From: Tanypteryx hageni | Lineage: Eukaryota; Arthropoda; Insecta; Odonata; Petaluridae | Length of the DNA: 64,000 nt | NCBI GenBank assembly: GCA_028673005.1 | Contig: CM054115.1 | Span: 189,352,548-189,416,547, forward strand | Direction: 5' to 3' | Shown here: piece after piece, positions 57,509 through 64,000 of the stretch | Layout: the number at the start of each line of letters is the position of its first letter | Numbering within the stretch: position 1 is the stretch's first letter | Notes under the pieces: model-generated | Seen by the model: the letters and a program-made list of their open reading frames with translations, nothing else | Database searches by the model: none | Told to the model about the DNA's origin: nothing | Position numbers and translations under genes: made by a program

Positions 57509-58280
57509 TAGGGTATGGATTTTTCGGGTTTAAAAAAATTTCATTCGGAGGGTAAATACCCGGTTTTATTATTTTCCTTTTCATTCCGGTTAAAATCAGT
57601 TATAAATAAGTTAGAGATTTTTCGAAGTTTTAAAATAAGTTCAATCTCGGGTAATTTTCGGGTTTTATTATTTTGTAATTCGGATTAAATTGTTTTAAAA
57701 TAAAAATCTTGTTTAAAAATTTAAAAGTTTTATCAACAATCAAAACTTTTTACTATACCTTAAGTAAGTTTGAGAGTGTGATATCTTGTGTTAAACACCT
57801 CCAGGTGGAGAGGAACACCTCGCAGGCTGCACAAATATCTTATTTCCCGTTCAACGACTTTTGAAAACACAGCAGATATTAGTGAAACGATTTCTCTTTC
57901 GTAGTGTTTTCAACTAACAGATACTTGGGCTCGTTTCCTTATTCTATCGAAGATCTAACAGCGACTAGCTAAGGCGACGTCCTTTACTATTAGTTGCGCG
58001 TGCAAACCAAGGAGATTAAGATTGTGTTGCAAAGTAAGCTTACGAATAAATTGCTTACAAAGAGAATAAACAGATTGATCACGAACATCTCGGACTGCAA
58101 TCAAATGCTGAGGTGCCTAAAAGCGCCAGAATAGAAATTCTGTGACCAAATATAAAAAATGTGTTTAAAGAAAACTAATAATTTCGGGTATTTTTCGGGT
58201 TTTACCCGAACTTTAAAAATGGCAATCGGAGGGTAAAAATCTGGTAAAAATCGGGTAAAACCCGAAAAATCCATGCCCTA
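57509..58280. mobile_element. non-autonomous hAT element with perfect TSD
   Basis: 772 bp. The terminal repeat is TAGGGTATGGATTTTTCGGG at the left and TAGGGCATGGATTTTTCGGG at the right (reverse complement), with one mismatch. The octamer ATCATAAG is identical at 57501-57508 and 58281-58288. Subterminal 'cgggt' and 'acccg' repeats are frequent. No coding region is recognisable. Confidence 0.95.
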
Positions 58281-58311
58281 ATCATAAGTAATAAGCGTCA
58301 ATATATATAAC

Positions 58312-58345
58312 ACTAGCTGACAGTGCCTGGCGTTGCTCGGGGTTT
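58312..58345 (-). mobile_element. Helitron 3' terminus
   Basis: On the minus strand, 'ccccgagcaacgccaggc' forms a short hairpin, followed by 'actgtcag' and CTAGT (plus ACTAG 58312-58316). Same class as 49531-49559. The body extends to higher coordinates but cannot be delimited. Confidence 0.68.
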
Positions 58346-58536
58346 TTAAGTCGGGACAAAAAATATTGAGTAAGATTTGAGAAGAAAACTAAGTGTATAA
58401 TCAAATGGAATCGAAGAACGGAATATTCTAAGTTGATGGAAGCGCTTGCGTTCTTTTTAACGCAGAGCAGTCATTTTAATTTATTTAGCAAATTTTAAAA
58501 TGAAATAAAAATTAAAATTGTCATCAAATTGTAAAT

Positions 58537-58606
58537 CAGTGGTTCCCAACCTGGGGTACATGACCCCCAAGGGGTACGTGAAGCCCAATCAAGGGGTACG
58601 TGAGAT
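58537..58606 (+). mobile_element. hAT-like MITE left end, host of a nested MITE
   Basis: CAGTGGTTCCCAACCTGG followed by two 'aaggggtacgtga' repeats. It resembles a common hAT-type end. It is interrupted at 58606 by the element below, and its right end was not found. Confidence 0.55.
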
Positions 58607-58886
58607 CAGGGGCGACCCGAGGAATTTTGGCGCCCTGGGCAAAATAGCACTCCAGCGCCCCCCTATGTTAATGTTTATTGAGATATTTACAAAGTACGTA
58701 TTAATTTATTCACCGCTGTGTAAAAATTATTGATAATGAAGAATTAAAAGGAATGCCATCAAGATTCTAGCCTGTTACTCGATATAAATTGGTAGCCATT
58801 ATTTATTCACTTGCAAGTATTTCATAGATAAATAATCAGGGTAGTGCGCCCAAAACTTTGGCGCCCCGGACAGCCGCCCGGCCCTG
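58607..58886. mobile_element. hAT-type MITE, copy 2 of the family at 33555
   Basis: 280 bp beginning CAGGGGCGACCCGAGG and ending GCCCGGCCCTG. 'tgagat' occurs immediately on both sides (58601-58606 and 58887-58892), a six-base remnant of the target duplication. Confidence 0.82.
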
Positions 58887-59124
58887 TGAGATATTTGGTA
58901 AATAAAAATTTTATACTATTAAAAATTCAAAATATCTTACACCATGTCTTTGAAAATTGCTATGCTTCCTTTTCCTCACCAAAGCTTATTAAATTCAATA
59001 TAATACATATATTGTTTGCACTTCTGTTAGTTGGATATGTTTTTGGCTTTTTAAAACATAGTTTTAAAAAATAAAATTCACGACGTTATTACTAATGTAA
59101 TATTAAAAGAAATAAGTCAGGGTT

Positions 59125-59240
59125 TTGGGGCCGTCCATAAATGACGTCATGCAATTTTGGCGGATTTTTACCCCCCGTCTCCCCCTTGTCATATTTCTTC
59201 ACAAAAACTCAAACCCCCATATGTGACGTCACCGAGTTTT
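59125..59240. repeat. 'gggccgtccataaatgacgtca' type repeat
   Basis: GGGGCCGTCCATAAATGACG followed by pyrimidine-rich DNA and a second 'tgtgacgtca' near 59222. This block is frequent in arthropod genomes. Two TGACGTCA sites also match the CRE/bZIP consensus. Confidence 0.55.
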
Positions 59241-59412
59241 GATCTCCCCTCCCCGAATACAAATTTGCAGAAAATATAATTGGTTTGAAATCACTTTTTA
59301 TTTAGAAAAACACAACAATATAACATTGCGTTCTGAATTACATAATACTTTCGGTCAAGAGGTAGCAACGTAAATATCTATGAATGGGTTTGTTTGTACA
59401 GTGATGTCAAAT

Positions 59413-59509
59413 GTCTCTCTCTCTCTCTCCTTCTCCCCTCTCCCCCCTCTCTCCCTCCCCCTCTCCCACCCCTCTCTCTCTCCCTCTCTCACTTCCCCTT
59501 CCCCCCCGT
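59413..59509. repeat. CT-rich tract
   Basis: CTCTCTCCCC-type low complexity directly left of repeat C copy 2. Confidence 0.93.
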
Positions 59510-59752
59510 TCCAGGAACGTTTTTCCCAATTTGTTTTACGTAGGAAATCTCAAATCGATCGTGCAGAGATCTTTTCTTTAATGCATTAAAATATCTTAAA
59601 ATTGTGATATCGGATCGAAGTTTGTACTGTTCTAAGGGGAGAAGAATGTAAATTATAATTCTTACCACTGAAATTTGATAACTGATCGTATTTTATTGAA
59701 TTTCTATTAAAATATAGCGTTTTAGCGTTTTAAATCGCATTTTATCGGATTG
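59510..59752 (+). repeat. dispersed repeat C, copy 2
   Basis: Matches 17605-17835 in the same orientation, including 'ttgttttacgtagga', 'gtactgttctaag' and 'attttatcggattgttg'. It is bounded by CT tracts on both sides. Confidence 0.78.
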
Positions 59753-59756
59753 TTGT

Positions 59757-60180
59757 CCCCCTCTCCCTCCCCCCCTTCTCTCTCTCTCTCTCCCTCCCCG
59801 TAAATGTAAGAAGGGACTATATAGTATCAATTTCGCCCTAAATAAATTCGTTTGTCTGTCTGTCTGTCCGTCTCTCTCTCCCTCTCTCTCTCCCTCTCCC
59901 TCCCTCTCTCTCCCTCCCTCACTCTCTCTCCATCACTCTCTCTCTCTTCCTCTCTCTCCCTTTCTCTCTCTCCCTTTCTCTCTCCCTCTCTTCCTCCCTC
60001 GCCTCCTCCTACCTCGCCTCCCTACCTCGCCTCCCTCTCCCCCTTCCCCCCTCCCCCTCTCCCCCTTCCCCCCCCTCCCCCTCTCCCCCTTCCCCCTCTC
60101 CCCCTTCCCCCCTCCCCCTCTCCCCCTTCCCCCCTCCCCCTCTCCACCTCTCTCCCTCCCTCCTCTCTCTGTCTCCTGTC
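59757..60180. repeat. CT/CCCT tract with embedded LINE-tail-like island
   Basis: Almost pure pyrimidine except 59800-59850, which has 'aaatgtaagaaggga...tttcgccct', shared with 24360-24395. The end (60040-60145) is a CCCCCTCCCCCTCT minisatellite. Confidence 0.92.
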
Positions 60181-62215
60181 GCGCATCTCATAACGAGACC
60201 ACAACGCGGAGGTAATAGGAATAGAGGTAATGAGGAAGAAAGGCAGGAGAGAAAGAAAGGAAGGAGGTGAGCGTGGACAGGGTGAGAAGGCGGCGAGGCT
60301 GGGATAGAGGAGAAAAATAAAAAGTGGCCAAAGTGGTTTTGGCCGAAATGGTGGGAAGGAAAGAAGGGTATCGTCTTGTGAAGTGAGTTTTTCGCCGAGA
60401 ATTGCCGACCTCGGAACCCCTAACGTCTCCGTCGCCCCTCGTCATCGCTGTCCGGGCGCAAGGAGTGCTCCTGGACCACGCCAATCCGGTTTACTCGTTA
60501 AATTTTCGCTTTTCTCGCGTTATCAGCGGTTCCGCAGATGCAAGCCGCTTAATGTGGAAAGTGGAGATGTGTGCGTGCCGTCATATTCTTTAAAAAGGTA
60601 AGAATCTAACGGGCAAACTGCCTGACAGGGAATGGTGATTATAACACCGAATGGTAATAGAATCTCTCTGAAACCCTTGATTTACTCAAATACACCAGCC
60701 AGTCGTGAATAGCCTCGATTCAAGAATACAATTACGATAACGTCTTCGTATCAGCTACCCGCCAAATTAAAGAATGAGAAAATGCGTGAATTAATATTAT
60801 ATCTGTTGTCTCTATGTAGTGGTATGGTAACATAACTGGTCCAAGCAAAGCGTAAATAAAATAATTTCTGTACGTTTAAATTCGGAACATGCGGAGAAGA
60901 CAAAGTATCGATGCTTTAAATTAGAAGGTTGTTCCCATGAAAATATATAAACAATCGTTAACCAGTTATGAATGGAATCGTATAAAGAAGTGAAGCAAAT
61001 TCACTCAGATCAGGATTGAGCATTTGCTACTTGATTGTGATTTTGTCGATGCTGCAGGCTATATTTCTTCTCTCTAAACTTCGTTCTTCCCTAACGAGTC
61101 TTTCCCAAAAACACTTTTTAAGTTCCACAATTTTTAATTCGATTCATGACCAGAGCTTCAAAGTACTGCTTCACTTGACTTGAGATAGTGTTTTCCTATC
61201 GCTATTTACGGTCTAGTATGCACCATTCGATCATCCGAGATGATAGATTGTTTTAAATTCGCCCAGTTATAAAAATATCATTTTTATGAAACCATCTCTC
61301 TCTTGACAGCGCTCAATAAAGATTCTGTCAAGACTGTGCCAAAACCGGCATTCGGCTCGTATAAGGGGATAAAAATCGCACCCTTCTCTCAGGTTCTCGT
61401 CATTTGAGGACTTGCGATATTAGTTGGTCAGAGAAATTGATCTTTTATCGCCATCACGAAGCCGTCCGTTGCCGGAAATAGGCTCCGTTGCGCAACCAAC
61501 TGGCAGAGTTTATGTGGTCCGGTTGTCGCGTTAGAAGTTGGCATTCCATTCATTCTCGACCGAGTTCGTCTTCTTTCGAATCCGAGATTGACAGCGTTTA
61601 GATTGAATTTCAGCTTTCGCTTGTCTGTTAGACAATAGCCGAGTAGATCGATTTATTCTTTTTCGATCAATAGTGCTAAAAATAATAGCGATATTTTCAT
61701 TAAGACTTCTATATTAACTTCTCTTGTATTCTTGTATGTTATCAATTTTATTTTACGTATGAAATATTTACTTATATAAAGTAAATTATTGTATCGTTTC
61801 ATATCTTACTTGTTTACAAATTATTAAATCATTCGATTGCTAGATTAACATCAAAGTTTATATTAAAGGATTAATACTACATAGAATCTTCAAAGGATAA
61901 GCCTTTAGGATTTAATTTCCCAAACTGATGAATGGCAGTGCAAAACGTGAGCAGAATTTTCATTTCTCGGTTATGCGTTTGATTTGGAAGACAAACAGTC
62001 CGCGAGGAGCAATGCCCGTTAGCCACTCGTAATTTAAGGGTTTTATGTCCCTCTTCTCTGTTTTAATCACTCTGTGAGCTCCATTCAAACTTTTCTTATT
62101 GCTAAAGTCTCCTTTTTATCATATGCCATTCTTCAAATATCAGTCGCAGTCTTATCTCGGAGAAGAGTCAATGGCGGATATCTCTCACGAAACCCAATTA
62201 ATCTCCTCCGCGGGA
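60181..62215. other. anonymous DNA with CpG-containing patch
   Basis: 60390-60600 is CpG-rich with a short plus frame (60383-60601) ending near AAAAG|GTAAGA at 60596-60604, which would be a good splice donor. The translation is not recognisable. 61300-61620 is another CpG-containing stretch. The rest is AT-rich without recognised features. Confidence 0.4.
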
Positions 62216-62720
62216 CAGCCGCAACCCTATCCCCTGCCCACCTCCCATTCTCCCCATCCTTCCCCCTACTCTCTCCCCATCCTCCTCCCTATCTCCCCTC
62301 CCCTCCCCCTCCAAACCCTCTGTTTCTCCTTTCCATCCTTCCTGCTAATAACTGAATCGATCCCCTTGAAAAAGATAAGACCCCCAGTCTTCCTCATCCT
62401 TTCTTTGCTTCCTTCCTCCAAACTCCACACCTCTCCTGAAGCTAACACACGTTCTCATTCACCTCCCCATCCCTCGTTCACCGCATTTGTTCCCATACTC
62501 TGCCCCCGTCCAACCCCTTCCACGGCTTCCTCGGCTATCTTCTCCCTCCATCCCTTGAATTGCAATCTCCCTTTCCCCTAATAATCCTTTTTCTCCTCTT
62601 TTGCCATATTTTCCCGTACTTCCTCTCTCCCCCCCCCCTCTCTCTCTCCCTCTCTCTCTCTTTCTCTCTCTCCCTCTCTCTCTCCCTCTCTCTTGCACTC
62701 ATTCATCTCTCTCCCCTTTA
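62216..62720. repeat. pyrimidine-rich low-complexity region
   Basis: CCCCTCC/CTCTCC runs at 62216-62330 and 62590-62700, with a (CT)n core near 62640-62690 and semi-unique DNA between. Confidence 0.88.
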
Positions 62721-64000
62721 TCCCGTTTCGCGCGTTTTTCAAGTGAAATATTCCCAGAGGCCACACTGGCAGCAAGGGGAGAATTGCGACGCTAGCACGT
62801 TGTTTCCATCAAGATCCATTTGTTGTAACACGCGTTTGTCTGTTTAACCTCCGTTGAGTGCGTTCTAGCGCCGCCTGTGTAAGACGCAATATACGGTCCC
62901 TGAATGTGGGCTATGCAAATCTCTCCCCAATTATATTCTGAGGAATTTAATTCGACAGGGGGAGGGAGTGAGGAGGGAATGAGAAGGCGGAGGAGGTGGT
63001 GACGAATAGAGAAGAGACAGTCGTGAGGGGAGACGAGAGAGAAACATAGTTTTCATTATGGGTGAAGAGGTCAAAATACGTAATAAAATTCGTTTATTTA
63101 CTCAAATACGCATGTGGGCGCTTGTTGTCTGGATTGGCGATGAAAAGACGTGGCGGCGACGACGCGGAGCCGCATCCATGGCACTTAAAATCCGCTTTGA
63201 GGCGTCGCCCAATTTCCGCTCCTCTTTCTCTCCGCTATGATTTATTCTTCCCAGTCTGCGTTAGATAGTTTGCCTCATAAAATCGCACGTTTGCGACAAT
63301 ATTTTTCCACTTTGAATGCTATTTTCTAGATAGTTGCTGAAAAATGATCATATAGGATCAATATAAGCTTTTGTTTTTTAAAATAATAGTAACATTAAAA
63401 GATGCTCGTCAAGAATTACAGGAATGTACCAGAAGTATCACAGAAAGTGATACCAGTGTTCAACCTCTGGCAGTCAGCGGAAAGGCGTACCATATTGCAT
63501 ACAAAATACTAAATCTCGTGTAAATGCACGGTACTTTCTCAAAATCTGATAAGCTACATATGAACTCTCAAAGTAAAAATGAAAACAAACAAACAAATGC
63601 GGTTCTTTGGGTTAATCTGAAATCACAAAACAATTAAATCGGTTAATCGCGAGTTATTTCTCCTTCGGCTTCAACGCTGGGTGCAAATGTATGCCTTACA
63701 TATTTTTCCCATGATTTTTGTTAATTATTTAACCATCTACCTTCATAAATATTTATCTGGCTATTTTGAGTGTCGCCTGCCTCCTGCAAAAAGCAAGTGA
63801 CCCCAAGTTGGGAATATTTCATCATTATGTTTTGTTACTTGGAGTGGCAGGGAGAAGCGTTGGCTAACAGTTCAGTGAAAGATTTTAGGAGCTACTTTGC
63901 CCGCTAAACGAAAAAGCTGAGGAATTTCTCACGTAAATTAATTGGAATGAGATGAAGTTATCAGATTCTCTGTAGCACAAACGAATGATAAATATAACTG
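62721..64000. other. anonymous DNA to window end
   Basis: 63058-63268 has overlapping short plus frames in a CpG-containing patch, without recognisable domains. The final 700 bp is AT-rich and featureless. Confidence 0.45.

Noticed and set aside
60383..60604. Possible first exon with a GTAAGA splice donor
   Set aside because: A donor-like hexamer is common by chance. No acceptor, no downstream exon and no recognisable protein.
63058..63268. Two overlapping short plus-strand frames near the window end
   Set aside because: CpG-rich patch, but no domain and different reading frames equally open.
1..64000. CRISPR arrays, prokaryotic operons, rRNA or organellar insertions
   Set aside because: No regularly spaced repeat-spacer structure (the 464-bp units have no spacers), no bacterial-type gene layout, and no recognisable rRNA or mitochondrial sequence.

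Overview
The window looks like non-coding, AT-rich nuclear DNA from an arthropod, most likely an insect. The case rests on the repeat content: RTE-clade LINEs, many hAT elements with 8-bp target duplications, mariner/Tc1 and pogo/Tigger relics, a Penelope-like GIY-YIG fragment, Helitron-type ends, and long TA, CT and GA tracts. No order can be assigned from this sequence. I found no intact host protein gene, rRNA, tRNA or CRISPR array. Every long reading frame with recognisable protein similarity belongs to a transposable element, and nearly all are broken.

Layout. 1-5000: AT-rich DNA with a dispersed Helitron-like family, including a large imperfect inverted repeat (2861-4977). 5353-10020: a hAT-like element with a perfect 8-bp target duplication, split by a nearly full-length RTE retrotransposon that has its own 11-bp duplication. 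10.9-11.7 kb: decayed pogo/Tigger transposase. 15-19.9 kb: two hAT MITEs and two dispersed non-coding families. 20-25.8 kb: mostly anonymous, with CT/GA tracts. 25.9-26.5 kb: 3' end of a Penelope-like element with a possible hammerhead-ribozyme relic. 29.5-33.9 kb: a full-length dead hAT (ZBED/SCAND3-like transposase), a Tc1/mariner-type relic and a hAT MITE. 36.1-37.2 kb: a second pogo/Tigger-like fragment with a PHD-type finger. 39.9-41.3 kb: three tandem 464-bp units carrying G-rich minisatellites. 44.5-45.2 kb: C-rich minisatellites.

The most structured part is 45.4-58.9 kb, a transposon nest. A mariner is interrupted by a pogo-like element that is interrupted by a hAT element, each with its expected target duplication. 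A second set has an unnamed repeat inside a hAT inside the Helitron-like family. From 59 to 64 kb there are more CT tracts and a few CpG-containing patches that might be regulatory or untranslated exon sequence.

The elements do not form a pathway. The window is a layered record of insertions. The observations most worth following are the Helitron-like family built from degenerate ~145-bp units with a conserved terminal hairpin, the conserved terminal stem-loop of the unnamed repeat, the 464-bp triplication, and the nested insertions.
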